DNA from: Rhododendron vialii
Taxonomy: Eukaryota > Streptophyta > Magnoliopsida > Ericales > Ericaceae
Assembly (NCBI RefSeq): GCF_030253575.1
Contig: NC_080561.1
Span: 28,184,564-28,248,563, forward strand
Length of the DNA: 64,000 nt
Direction: 5' to 3'
The notes under the pieces were generated by a model that was not told the origin of the DNA, made no database searches, and saw nothing but the letters and a program-made list of their open reading frames with translations. The position numbers and the translations under genes are program-made. This document shows positions 23,379 to 34,410 of the stretch, piece by piece. Position 1 is the stretch's first letter. Every line of letters begins with the position of its first letter.

Positions 23379-24750
23379 TGATAAGCACCCGAGAATGTAA
23401 TGTAGGGTGCGCTAGTGTTTAGTTTTAGTTTAATTTAAGTACTAATTAGTTATTGTTAACATTGTTTGCTTGAAGAGTGTTCTAGTTCTGTCTTGTAGGT
23501 GAATCGCCAAACAGGGGAGTTTTCGAGGCTTAAGGCGTGTAATTGCCCGAGCAGAACCAGAATTGCCCGAGCAGAAGCTGATTTGCCCGAGCAAGAGGCC
23601 GGCAGCCAAGGCAGAGGATAACGGCCAAGCATTGAGCTATTGATCTCGGCATCGATGTCAAGGGAGAAGGTCCATCGATGCCGAGCCCCTTAGTGGTCCA
23701 GTCCTTTAACCACCTCGGCATTGATGGGATGTATTGTGTTACATCGATGCCGAGCCCCATAGTAGAGCACTCTAAGGCCGCTGCCATCGATGGCGAGAGA
23801 CTTAAAGGCGAATTTTCAGAGCATCTTGGGAATATTCCAGGCGTGGATCCCCGGAGTATAAAAGCTTATGTCATTGTTTTGTACAAACAAGTAGCGTAGA
23901 TTCAAGTAGTACATTTTCTAGATCTAGATTAGATTTCATTGCAATTCAAATTGTTCTTGAGTGTTCTTCATTTTTCAGTTTTGAATATTTTAATTTCTGC
24001 CTTTAGTTGTTAGTTTTTGATATTGTCGCTTTAATTAAAGTTGTTTCTTTACTCCCGATCTATCTTAATCTCTAGTTTATTTCAAGTCTTGTTATTTCAT
24101 TATGTTAGCTAGATTTTTGCTTGCTCCTATCTCTCTAGATATGTGCGAGTAGTTTCAAGGGTTAGGTCATGGGATAATTAGCTTCTCATGGCTCGGGCGA
24201 AAATTGCATTTTGCACCCAATAAAGCTTTAAACTTTGATTTGAAAATTGTTGTGGGGTTCGGGTTTATTTGTCAAATTACCGAGGTGTTAACATCTTTGA
24301 TCATGTGTAGGTGGGAGCATCGCCTACCCACCACACATGATGCTTAGAGCTCTGTCGCTCGAGGTATTTGCCAAATGAATTCTAGAGCTAGCTTGGTTCT
24401 CAAATCATTTTATCTTCCGATTTGAGAACTATAATCAAGTATCTTAAATTGTGTAATTGGGTGAAGAGTGTGATTTAGCTCGAGTCTTGAGTGTTAATAA
24501 TTCCTAGACCTAGCCTATCTTTTCTCTAGTTAATTCGTTTTTAATTTAGCCTTTTATTTCCACCGTTTAAAGTAAAACAAAGTTGGCTGTCTAAAAGCCG
24601 AAAGCCCTTACTTGCATCTACAAATCTGACCAAGCCATATAATTATTCCCTTGGGTACGATTCCTGATTTCCGGTTTATTATGCTTCCATCGACGTGTTA
24701 AACCCTACGCTTGGGGTATTATTCCACATTAACTTGAGGAGAACGAAGCA
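23379..24750 (+). mobile_element. solo LTR, 1372 bp
   Basis: It begins TGATAAGCACCCGAG and ends GAGAACGAAGCA (TG...CA) and is flanked by CCGTA at 23374-23378 and 24751-24755. No internal domain or second LTR is present, so it looks like a recombination product of a long-LTR (probably Ty3/gypsy) element. It holds a triplicated TTGCCCGAGCA motif (23545-23595) and repeated CATCGATGCCGAG. ORFs here are not genes. The strand is arbitrary. Confidence 0.88.
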
Positions 24751-24825
24751 CCGTAATTCATAATCTTCAATTTTTTGCAATACCAACATTCATAATTACA
24801 GAAAAGTATTTCAATTGAATATGGG

Positions 24826-25178
24826 TTGTTCGGCTAAATAAGTCACTTGGCTTATTTTTTTGTCTTGATTCAATTTGTTTTTTTGCATTTGTTAGTTTTA
24901 CGTCAATTTTTTGGGAATTATTACTTCTTCATAACGAAAGGAATCTAAAAGTAAAAAATTACAATCGAAATCTAATTTTTTTGAATAAAGACGAAAAAAT
25001 TGGCTTATTTTTGTCTTTAGTAAAAAAAGAAGGTTTTTATCGTAATTTTTTTACTTTTTAGATTCCTCTCGTCATGACGAAGCAATAATCGCCAACAAAT
25101 TGATGCAAAACTAACAAATGCGAAAAAATTTTGAATAAGGACAAAAAAATAAGTCACTTGGCTTATTTAGCCGAACAA
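24826..25178. mobile_element. foldback MITE inside MULE
   Basis: 353 bp with terminal repeats TTGTTCGGCTAAATAAG, each adjoining a near-palindrome (AAATAAGTCACTTGGCTTAT). The arms extend over most of the element. Related sequences occur near 2000-2180, 9430-9600 and 22090-22240. The target duplication is not resolved. Confidence 0.72.
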
Positions 25179-25515
25179 AGGGGGGCAAAAATCAATTCCC
25201 ATCAATTTCACTGCTATCCTCAAATCTCCTTAGCTCTGCTTTGCCAAAATTACTGTAAGCGAGCAACGGACCGTAAAAGAACAACCAAAGCTAGTTTTCT
25301 ATAAAAGGCAATTTCTATAGAATCGGCACAATCTGCAACTACAGAAAGCTATATCAGTGTTGCCTTCCAAAAGTTATACTAAAGCCATCTATTGTTCTAC
25401 AAGGATATAACTTACTATTCAAGACATTACAATTTCAAAACATTACTTGCAATGCAACTTTTCTGTGAGAAATGTCAAGTTTCAAAAAATTACAGTTGAA
25501 GTGTGCATCTAAACT

Positions 25516-28277
25516 TCATAAACACCCAGCAACATTGGGTACTTGCAATGCATTCATGCCAACATTCGCTGCCATATTTGGTTGCTCCACATGTGGGCCT
25601 TGGGTTGGAGTAGTATCATGTGCATTTTCATCTTCTTCGACCTCCTTTAATGGTTTAGATCTAGTCATTGCTTTGGTTGTGAAGTCCTCCCCTTTGCTAC
25701 CTGAAAAGTTAAAAAATTATCTTCAAAGGCAAAAGCAAATAAAAAGAAAAACTTGTGAGGTTGCCATTATATATATCTATGTATACTTACCCTTTCTTTT
25801 ACATGGAGTCTTCTTATTTGGCAGTTTATCTTCTAATGAACCTCTTTTTCTTTTGTTACCTTGACCTCGACATTGTCTCTTTGTTGGATCACACAACGGT
25901 GCCTCGTCATCCACATTTAAGGTTGAACTATTCTGTGCGTTGGATGCAACGTTATGATTCTCACACCTAGAATTTATCCATGATTCAACTTTTGCTTCAA
26001 GCTCTAGTAATCCAACCTCAGTTAAAAAAGACATGTCTAGAAACTTCGAACCCTTACTTACAATTCTTTGTACAAATTGCGACAATCCACTATAACGAAT
26101 CGTGAGTGAAGGATCAATGTCGTTCGGAATTAAATCTCCATGAAGGTCAAAAACATCTTCATCTACAATTTTCCTAGTCCATCTCTTCAAATAATACCGA
26201 GGAGGCAAACTTTCATATTGTAAGTGACGAAATAACTCCAATGCATGTGAGCAAAGAATGCCATGGAATTCAAATTTTTGACAAGTGCATGATATGGAAT
26301 GTTCCAAGGGATTACATACAAGTTTGCGAAATTTTTTCCAACCCTCCAACTCCTTAACAATATATGTGCTAATTGTGCCATCATTGTTTTTCAAATTCAA
26401 AGACAAATCCAAAGCTTGTTGGAATTCTTTTTGGAATAAGTAGACACCTTTTTCGTGTATTTTTCAGCTGCTTCACACTCGACAGACCAATTAGAAACTA
26501 AGATCGGTGACGTTTGCTGCGTCTTATTTCAGCTTCCCTTTCTTTTTCATGCCTACTAGCTATGGCCTTAGCATATTGATCGACAAACTCCCGAAGAACA
26601 AAGGTACTCCCAAAATACTTCTTCAAAAACTTATTAATGCTCTCACTCCTTTGTGTTGTAGTCATTCCGGCACAAAAATAAGCATGACTATAAACTTGAG
26701 TCCACTTTTCTCGAAACTCATACAACTTTTGCAACCACACATTATCGGTGAGCTTAAAATCTACAAGTAACTTTTTCCAACTCTCTTAAAATTCTTCAAT
26801 TGTCTCTCCATCATATATGCAAGCTTTGAATCGTGATGTAAATGATTTAAACCCAGCAAAGACTTGGGATAAGTGTTTGGCAGCATGTTGATAGATATGC
26901 CATATACACAATCCATGATGAAAATCTGGAAACATAGCACGAATAGCATTTGCAATTGCTCTAGATTGATCCGTAAATATAGATATCGGCTTCTTTCCTC
27001 CCATGGCCTCCAAGAAAGTGGTAAACAACCACGTTACTGCATCCGTTGTTTCGCCATCTAATAGACCACATCCAAAGAGTGTGGTTTGTCCATGATTATT
27101 GATGCCACCAATTGGTGCACATAACATATCGTAATTGTTTGTCCTAAATGTTGTGTCAAAACATATTGCATCACCAAATAAACCATAATCCCTTCTTGAC
27201 TTAGCATCACAAAAGAAAACACCACGTGCTTCATTCTCATCAGTAGTGCGAAAAGAGTAGAAGAAATGCTTATTCTCCTGAGTTTTTTGCTTTAAGTACT
27301 CTAGAAGACATTGTGAATCGCCCCTTTTGAAAAATCCAGCCCGTTTCTTTTGTATCAAATTATAACAATCAGAGGGTATGAAGTTAAGATACTGAGGACC
27401 TCTAGCTTTTGTACTCATGTAAGAGTAAATATCTGATTGCTTGAACCCTGACGAGTGCATTTTGTTGATAAGTCCAACTTGGGAAAACTCGATTCTCCTT
27501 TGAGATCTCAAATAATGGGCAAACTGAGGTGGTACAAGATCATGGGTATGATCAGACATGAACTGGATTACATGATACTTATCCCCAATCAGTTTAAACT
27601 TAAGCAATGCCTTGCAATCAAATTGCTGATTTTCTCTTCTTTTCCTAGGAGTCCTGATTTTTTTGTATGTCCCTTCACATGAACAAACAAGTACTTGTCG
27701 CAAAATTTTATTTTGATCAGCCTTACTTTTGTTTGTCCTCTGTTTCCTAACACTAAAACCGATTTTTCTCGCATATCTGTTGTAAAAATTGTAAGCCTCA
27801 TCCGCAGTATCAAAAATCATTCCACACTGTGGCACAATAACCTCAACCTTATCTACTGACCCATTATCCCCTTCATCGATTCCATGAGCTTTCTTATCAT
27901 TGCTTGAACCCAGATTCACAAAATCTGCAAATTCAAAGTCTTTCATCAAGTCTACATATCAAAAGATATAATGACCATTATTCTACAACCCAAACTTGTA
28001 AATGTATGTTTCAATGGTTTAGCTTAAAACCAAGCTACGACAAATACAAGCAGAGAAAGAACAAAATTTATGTGAAGAGAATTTGAGGCATACCTGGAAG
28101 ATGAAGGCAGCTCTGTTCGACGGGTTTAATTTCAATAGCAACATTAATTTCTTTTTCTTCTGTCATCATCGTTCTTGTCTTCAAGAGAGAAGAGATTAGG
28201 GCTTCACCATCCGAAGCTTGAACAGAGCTCTGTTCGACGGAGTCATCTACGACCCCAATTTGTTCTTCTTCTGACAT
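25516..28277 (-). pseudogene. FAR1-related (FRS-like) MULE transposase, broken
   Basis: Exon 1 is 28277-28094 (acidic, MSEEEQIGVVDDSVEQ). Intron 1 spans 28093-27952, with acceptor ATATGTAG. The long exon 27951-25791 carries the FAR1 DNA-binding region (GMIFDTADEAYNFYNRYARK...GFSVRKQR), the MULE catalytic region (CFDTTFRTNNYDM, SIFTDQSRAIANAI, the GLCIWH motif) and the SWIM zinc finger (CTCQKFEFHGILCSHAL, about 26300-26230). Intron 2 is 25790-25701 (donor GTAAGT). The last exon 25700-25516 ends at TGA. Breaks: in-frame TAA at 26788-26786, a frameshift near 26500 and another near 26445. The splice sites and all domains otherwise survive. In plants such proteins are both transposases and, when domesticated (FHY3/FAR1), light-signalling transcription factors; the flanking TIRs argue for the former here. 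Confidence 0.87.
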
Positions 28278-28540
28278 CGGTGTTCTTCTCTATTGAGATT
28301 AGGGCTTTTTTCGGCTACTCCTAAAACATGAGAAAATAAGCGTGTTCATGAGGGAGGGGGAGAAGTGGAAAAGGCAAAACTTGTTCAGGGGGTTTTTTTG
28401 AAATTAAGAAACAAAAGCTGACTTGGGTTAGGTTGGGTTGGGTTAATAAGAGTTAATAGTGGTCCCCCCTCTTCTCTTAGCCAATGAGAGAGAGGGTTTT
28501 GTTCACTCTCTTTAAGGGAGGGTGAACAAAATTGCTCTCC

Positions 28541-28670
28541 AATTAAGGGGAGAAATAACCCCAACAAAAATACAAAGGAAAGAACACTCACATGAAAGCG
28601 GGAATACTCGAATTCCTGACCTCCTATTGAGATGCAAGAGTCCCTGGCCAACTGAATTAGCCCCAGTTGA
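28541..28670 (-). mobile_element. SINE, 5' half, split by MULE
   Basis: Continuation of the SINE begun at 22873. It carries the B-box-side sequence (GAATTCCTGACC on plus) and ends at TTTGAGGGATTAGT (28671-28684), the SINE target duplication. Confidence 0.8.
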
Positions 28671-29299
28671 TTTGAGGGATTAGTTAAGAAGGGGATAAAT
28701 AAAAGGAGAAAATTAGCTAACTGCTACCATATAAGTTTTCAAAATTTGCTAATCCAAGTATATATTATGCCTGCCAAATACCAAATTTGTTGTTTCAGAA
28801 TAGCTAGTTTGAGCAATTAGTCTATTTGGCTAACAAACGGGCTCTTACGCGTAAGGATGTAGATTTAAAATTGGTGGGATGTGCTCTGCTCTACTTTCGA
28901 ATCTGGTTCAACATGTCGTTTTCTGGGTGTACATCTCAGTAACAAATACAGGGATGTAATAGGAGTATTTTGTTGACTTGGGAGGCGCTCGTGGCTCCGT
29001 TCCTCTCACTTTCAGCAACCCTTGCACACAAGTGGGCTTTCACCACAGCCTCCAGAGAAGACTTTGTTGGAATAACTTGTAACCAAAATAAAGATTTACC
29101 AATCAAATAATGGTTGCAGCGTTTGGGTTGTGTCGCGGACTAGGCCGCTTTCTTTAAAATGTTTTGCAGCTCTGATCAGATTGTGCAAGCAGTTCGATCA
29201 AAACTACGCCGTCCCCAAGATAAATCAGCCCAGAATACAACCTTTGGTTTGCATAGAAAAAAACTGACAACAAAACACAATATCAATCCTACTGCACTA

Positions 29300-29832
29300 A
29301 ATAAGGATAGGTTTTGTAATCAATCATCACAGATTTTAGGAACACATTTTAGTCGATGAGTTGCAAAAAAGAAAACCAGTGAATATTCACTAATACCTCT
29401 CCTGGGTATTATACTAGAACTAGTGAATGTTGTCGGGCTTTGTAGCGAGAGCTTGTAACCTAAGCAGAGGCATTAAGGTGGTTGAATAAGTCGCCTTCCA
29501 CGATGGTTGCCAGTGACATCTGGCATCCACAATCGTAACACAGAACTAGTGAATGTTCACTAATACCTCTTCTTGGGTATTACACTAGAACCAGTAAATA
29601 TACACTAACAACTAGTGAATATCTCTATTATAAAACAGAAGGGTGTGGAGACAAGTTATCGGAACGGCTTAGATTAATTTGACCTAAAGGCTGTAGTGCA
29701 TCCTCCCACTTCCCGGTTAAGTGTCCATGATTTTCACCTAAATCACACAATTGCCATCCCTTTCAACTGCGATGCGTAGTGCCGTAGGTACGGACTAACA
29801 TTAGTACACTAATACTTGGTCTAGCCACATGC
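29300..29832. other. insertion in unit 2, probably old LTR element flank
   Basis: Absent from unit 1. It contains a direct repeat of CACTAATACCTCT...GGGTATTA(T/C)ACTAGAAC (about 29388-29428 and 29560-29592). No gene is supported. Together with 31559-31865 it is probably an older LTR-type insertion into which the 1.7-kb element jumped. Confidence 0.45.
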
Positions 29833-30299
29833 TGACGGCGGATTTTTCAAATGGGACGGAAGAAAGGTAAAAAGGGATAAAGGGGTAATCGCTCACCACC
29901 CAAGTTAGGAATCAACGGGATACAGATATCACCACCCGAGGATTTAACTGGGGATACAGGGCATATGGATCGCTCACCACTCTTAAGGAATCCACCTAAG
30001 AGATACAGAAACAAAATAAGAAGACAAACTTCTCACTAGCCAAAGGCTATATTAATTCAACACTCAAAACTACCATTTCATTCATTAGATAAACTATTTA
30101 TAAGCTACTTGGAACAACCCTCCAAGAATAGGAAAAGACACTTACACTTTCAAGACACAAATTAAAAAGACTTGACCAAAGACTAATTGATATATGTGTT
30201 TGACTCTTGAAAACATCAAAAACCACTTGGAAACTTAAAAAGACTCTTCGATTGACGCAATGACTTCTTGAATAATTTCAAGGATTTTGATCGGCATCA
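29833..30299 (-). repeat. 3' LTR of non-autonomous element
   Basis: 467 bp. It is the partner of 31086-31553. Confidence 0.9.
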
Positions 30300-31058
30300 T
30301 TCTCCCCCGGTTGAGAAAACTCGTCCTCGAGTTTCCAAGGCTTGAAACAGTTTAGAACGCCGAATCTTGTTTGCATTAACCTTGTACTTGAAATTAATTT
30401 TTTCATACCTAAACTTTAAAATGTTGCCAAAAACGAAATGAACTATCTCCTGCAAATTGTGCTCTAGGTACGTAACCCATGGATTCTTGCTTGCAAAGCC
30501 TTCAATAGAATTCCAAAATGGATCCAGTACATGTAGTTGCTCAAAAGACCCACCATGCATTTGGAACTCGTCATTTGCTTTAAAACCTTCTTCGACAATT
30601 ATAGTTGTTTTTTCGTCAAAAATTGGTTGTTCAATCCAATCCAAATGCTTTTTCACTTCAACTTCCAGTTTGCTCTCTTCAATATGTTTGACATGAATAG
30701 CACTCACCATGGTACTAGATGATTCCAAAATTTGCTTTTGCCTATTGCCATCTTGAATATCATCGTTGGCCACGAATAAATTATCAATTTCGCCATCAAC
30801 GGGACCAACAACTTCATTAGCCACATAAACAATATTCTTGATGTGCACATCATGCAAAATCAAGAACCCATCTTCAGTGTATTCATCATAGATTGGAGGC
30901 TTACTCCAATCCACAATTGGATCTGAAATAATTTTTGTTGTAAAAGGTCATTCAAGAGTAGCATCGTCCACTTTGAAACTATCCTTGTCCTTCCCACGAT
31001 GTGGATTCTGAAATGATCGTTGTTGTTCTTGTTGCTGATGTTGAAACACTCCAGCCAT
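30297..31058 (-). pseudogene. single internal ORF of the non-autonomous LTR element, unknown function
   Basis: From an ATG at 31058 (MAGVFQHQQQEQQRSFQNPH) the frame is open for 36 codons, meets an in-frame TGA at about 30950-30948, then stays open for some 215 codons to a stop overlapping the 3' LTR edge. The long part contains DWSKPPIYDEYTEDGF, an acidic middle, and a basic C terminus (KINFKYKVNANKIRRSKLFQ). I recognise no catalytic motif. The position right after the primer-binding site is where gag would be, so a gag-derived or host-derived protein is possible, but neither is shown. Confidence 0.6.
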
Positions 31059-31085
31059 GACAACCCAGGAGCTCTGATACCAAAC

Positions 31086-31553
31086 TGACGGCGGATTTTT
31101 CAAATGGGACGGAAGAAAGGTAAAAAGGGATAAAGGGGTAATCGCTCACCACCCAAGTTAGGAATCAATGGGATACAGATATCACCATCCGAGGATTTAA
31201 CTGGGGATACAGGGCGTATGGATCGCTCACCACTCTTAAGGAATCCACCTAAGAGATACAGAAACGAAATAAGAAGATAAACTTCTCACTAGCCAAAGGC
31301 TATATTAATTCAACACTCAAAACTACCATTTCATTCATTAGATAAACTATTTATAAGCTACTTGGAACAACCCTCCAAGAATAGGAAAAGACACTTACAC
31401 TTTCAAGACACAAATTAAAAAGGACGTGACCAAAGACTAATTGATATATGTGTTTGACTCTTGAAAACATCAAAAACCACTTGGAAACTTAAAAAGACTC
31501 TTCGATTGACGCAATGACTTCTTGAATAATTTCAAGGACTTTGACCGGCATCA
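31086..31553 (-). repeat. 5' LTR of non-autonomous element
   Basis: 468 bp. It adjoins the primer-binding site on the element strand. Confidence 0.9.
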
Positions 31554-31558
31554 CATGC

Positions 31559-31920
31559 ACAAAGTTTTACAAATACACCAAAATTCCAACAGACTTCAGC
31601 AGCCATGGAGTAAATGGAGTGTCTGGCGTGGGAAGAAATAGGGTGTTCCTTCTTAGCCTATAAAAGGAGACTCCTGGCCTCTGTAAGTAACTCTCTTGAG
31701 TGAGAGATCTGTGAGGGTAAATTTTAGTGTGAGTGAGGTTCTGTTAGCAATGTAAAACATAGATAGACGAGAGAGTGTGACGAGGTGAATGACCTCACTT
31801 GTAAAGCTCGTCCATTTATAGTCCGTGGACGTACCCGATTTTAGGAACCATGTAATTATCTGTGTTCGTGTCTATGTGTGTGTTTTGACTTTGGTTTGAT
31901 CCACTCCAGGCACAACATAT
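31559..31920 (+). repeat. LTR-like remnant with TATA box
   Basis: CCTATAAAAGGAGACTCC (about 31660-31677) is followed by a leader-like segment and GTGGACGTACCCGATTTTAGG, then CTATGTGTGTGTTTTGAC. This order resembles the R/U5 part of Copia LTRs. The end part is shared with unit 1 (about 17505-17560). No matching second LTR is identified. Confidence 0.5.
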
Positions 31921-32279
31921 TTCTCTATCAATAAATCAAATCAGCCTTTGCAAAACATAGTCAAATTTTTGTCGGCAAGGTCTAAGAAGTCAATTAAATC
32001 AAATCTCAAATCGAAGAAATATATAAACTGGTCCAGTACCAGTGGCTTGCAATGTAAGGAACAGTTGTAAGGAAGTACATTGAGACACCTGAATATTCAC
32101 TATGTTACCCTTAATTCATGCATATATCACTTGTTAAGCAAGTAAATTGAACCACGACAATATACATTTCAAGAGTAGTGATCGAAGGTGAAAGAAAACA
32201 CGAGGGTTAACCCAGTCCGCTAAAGCCCTCAATAAGTTTATTTAACCAAATTTTCTCTTGTTCCAAGTCCAGGGTGGCA

Positions 32280-32525
32280 ACCAACAAGGACTATCTCAGT
32301 TAGCCAAGACTCTTGCATCTCACTAGGAGGTCAGGAGTCTTCCCACCTACGTATGGGTGTTCTTTCCTTAGAGGGCTTTTCCTTTATTTCTTTCTTTCTT
32401 GTATCGGTTGAGTTGTTGGGCTTGGTTGTCCTGTGGACTTTCACAATTGATGTAATTTTCTAGGTTTGTACTCTGTACTCATATCTGATATAAAATGATT
32501 TATTCTATCGATTGAAAAAAAAAAA
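32280..32525 (+). mobile_element. tRNA-derived SINE (plus), unit 2 copy
   Basis: Paralog of the SINE at 17924-18170, with the same target duplication (GTCCAGGGTGGCA 32267-32279, GTCCAGGGTGACA 32526-32538). Its B-box is damaged by a short deletion (GGTCAGGAGTCTTCCC), so it is probably inert. Confidence 0.87.
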
Positions 32526-33044
32526 GTCCAGGGTGACAGATGATTATCCAAAGGCTTATAATATTGTCTTAATTGGGATGTTTGCTTTGGGTTGCAATGC
32601 CATTATGCTTTGGTTCCCTTTAACCTTTGAATTACTTTATTTAATATTAATAAAAAAATTGCTTTTAAATTAAAAAACAATTCAGCAGGAAATTCGGTAA
32701 ATATTAATTATCAAAACACTACCTATTGATTTTTTTAAAAACTAATTTTCCTTAAACAACAACGCAAAATACATGAACTCTTAGTAACGTTTTTCACTTT
32801 ACTTTTATTTCCCGGACTTGGATTTCATTTTCTGTTTGCATCAATTCCTAACTAGTTCTGAAAAGGTTCACTTATGCTAGAGGAAGCATGCTCACTTTAG
32901 TGATTAGTCCGCCTGTTGATGCGAATTTGAGTAAGTTATCACGGACAAGCCACATGCATGGAAAACTTGCCCATGTGGTTCTGATCTCTCCAAACACATC
33001 TTTTACTTATATTCATCTATTCTTGTAGTCTTGTACTAATATCA

Positions 33045-33490
33045 TGTTAAGGTCGTCACACACACGCACACGATTTACGAGTATAAAACAGTAAAGAATT
33101 GACACAGAGATATACGTGATTTTCCAAAACCGGATATGTTCACAGGAGCGAAAGCAGCTGCTATTCTTTATTATCACAGTAATGAATTAGGGTTTACAAC
33201 ATAGAGTATTTATACCGACTCTATTCTAACCCTAATATAGTATTTGGTCTGTATCCCAAAAATACCCCTGTACGAACCGTTCCGTAACGCGGGGGGTGTT
33301 GCACCCCGCACCCTCCAATTACGAAATGCCTGGGCCTTCGGCCCATTCTACTTTCACTGGATCATCAACGATGGACCAGATGCCGTCGCTCCACTCCGCT
33401 CCACTCGTTGCGCTTCGCTCCACTCGTTCCGCTCCGCTACGCTCTGGCATCTGGCCTTCTTACTGGAACTATATGACCATAGTTTTAACA
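33045..33490 (-). repeat. LTR-derived repeat, copy a
   Basis: GTCGTCACACACACGCACAC, then GATATACGTGATTTTCCAAA and ATAGAGTATTTATA, resemble a minus-oriented Copia LTR. It continues into GC-rich short repeats (CGCTCCACTCGTTCCGCTCC). A hairpin GCGGGGTGCAACACCCCCCGC-type sequence lies near 33290-33312. It is inserted at the unit boundary. Confidence 0.5.
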
Positions 33491-33824
33491 TATCAAGTCT
33501 ATGTTCTTTACAATTTTTTCTTCCCTAGGGTTGTGTGCTTGTTCTGGCGTTCTCCTCTGCTTTTCTCCCCCATCTCTTTCTTTCCTAAGTACTAGAGTTT
33601 CTGGTTTGGTAAGAAACACGAGCACTTCTAAGGAGCCGGCGTGTAAATCTCTTCTCGCACCCCCCTGACACACGCACCTCCCGACCCCACCTCCCCTCTT
33701 CCGAAAGTACCCCCACGCATCCCAGAAATATCGAATCCATTTTCTCTTTTTTTATTTATTTACCTACAATGTTTATACTATGTAATCTGTATCTTTTTTC
33801 TCTTTTATTTATTTAATATTATTT

Positions 33825-34400
33825 TAGTATTCCAATTTTCAATCCGGTTGAATCGGTGGAATTTTTTTATCATTTTATCTTCGATAGTTATAATGAATTT
33901 TTGGCACTAAGAAAGTTGTAGAATCAAATATCTCTTAGGGCTAATCAACTAGAGTTCTAGAAACAAAATTTAACTATGGCCATTTAGGATAAAATGATCA
34001 AAAAACTAAAATCTTTCCACCGGTTCAAACGGATTGAAATTTGGAACACTTAATTTTTTAACCTCTTTAGACCGGTTATTAAAAAATATGGTCAAAAAAT
34101 TTAAGTGTTCCAAATTTTAATCCGTTTGAACCAGTGGAAAGATTTTAGTTTTCAGATCATTTTATCCTAAATGGTCATAATTAAATTTTGACTCTAAAGC
34201 TCTCGTTAATTAGCCCTAAGAGATATTTGATTCTACAACTTTCTTAAGGCTAATTAACGAGAGTCCTAGAGTCAAAATTCAATTATGACCATTTAGGATA
34301 AAATGATTAGAAAGCTAAAATCTTTTCACCGGTTCAAACGGATTGAAATTTGAAACACTTAATTTTTTAACCATATTTTTTAATATATAAACTGTATAAA
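33825..34400. repeat. four-module foldback repeat
   Basis: ATTTTATCC/GGATAAAAT modules alternate in orientation at about 33868, 33982, 34158 and 34290. Each is accompanied by AACCGGTGGAA-like and GCTAAT(C/T)AACGAGAG-like motifs. It is the same family as 57808-59845. It separates two copies of a local duplication. Confidence 0.8.
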
Positions 34401-34410
34401 GAAGTTAAAA

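Larger units (their letters stand above)
23072..28540 (-). mobile_element. FAR1/FRS-type Mutator-like transposon (Jittery-like), 5.5 kb
   Basis: Terminal inverted repeats of about 200 bp (about 23073-23275 and 28335-28540) share CAATTTTGTTCACC, CAAAACCCTCTCTCTCATTG and the distal TTTTGCCTTTTCCACTTCTC. The direct repeat ATTAAGGG lies at 23066-23073 and 28542-28549 (8-9 bp, Mutator-like). The internal gene is on the minus strand. It contains a solo LTR and a MITE in its 3' part. Exact ends are uncertain by about 2 bp. Confidence 0.88.
29833..31553 (-). mobile_element. non-autonomous LTR retrotransposon, 1.72 kb
   Basis: LTRs of 467 and 468 bp (29833-30299, 31086-31553) read TGATGCCG...CCGTCA on the element strand. 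The target duplication is CATGC (29828-29832, 31554-31558). The primer-binding site TGGTATCAGAGC (about 31082-31071) fits initiator tRNA-Met. The purine tract ACCGGGGGAGAA adjoins the 3' LTR. The internal region is only 786 bp and has no protease, RT, RNase H or integrase. The LTRs differ at roughly 8-9 positions by eye. Confidence 0.9.

Noticed and set aside
23530-23899. Two overlapping ORFs in both orientations
   Set aside because: Both lie inside the solo LTR and are produced by its short repeats; no family resemblance.
25472-25864. Plus-strand 130-codon ORF
   Set aside because: It is antisense to the last exons and intron of the FRS-like transposase.
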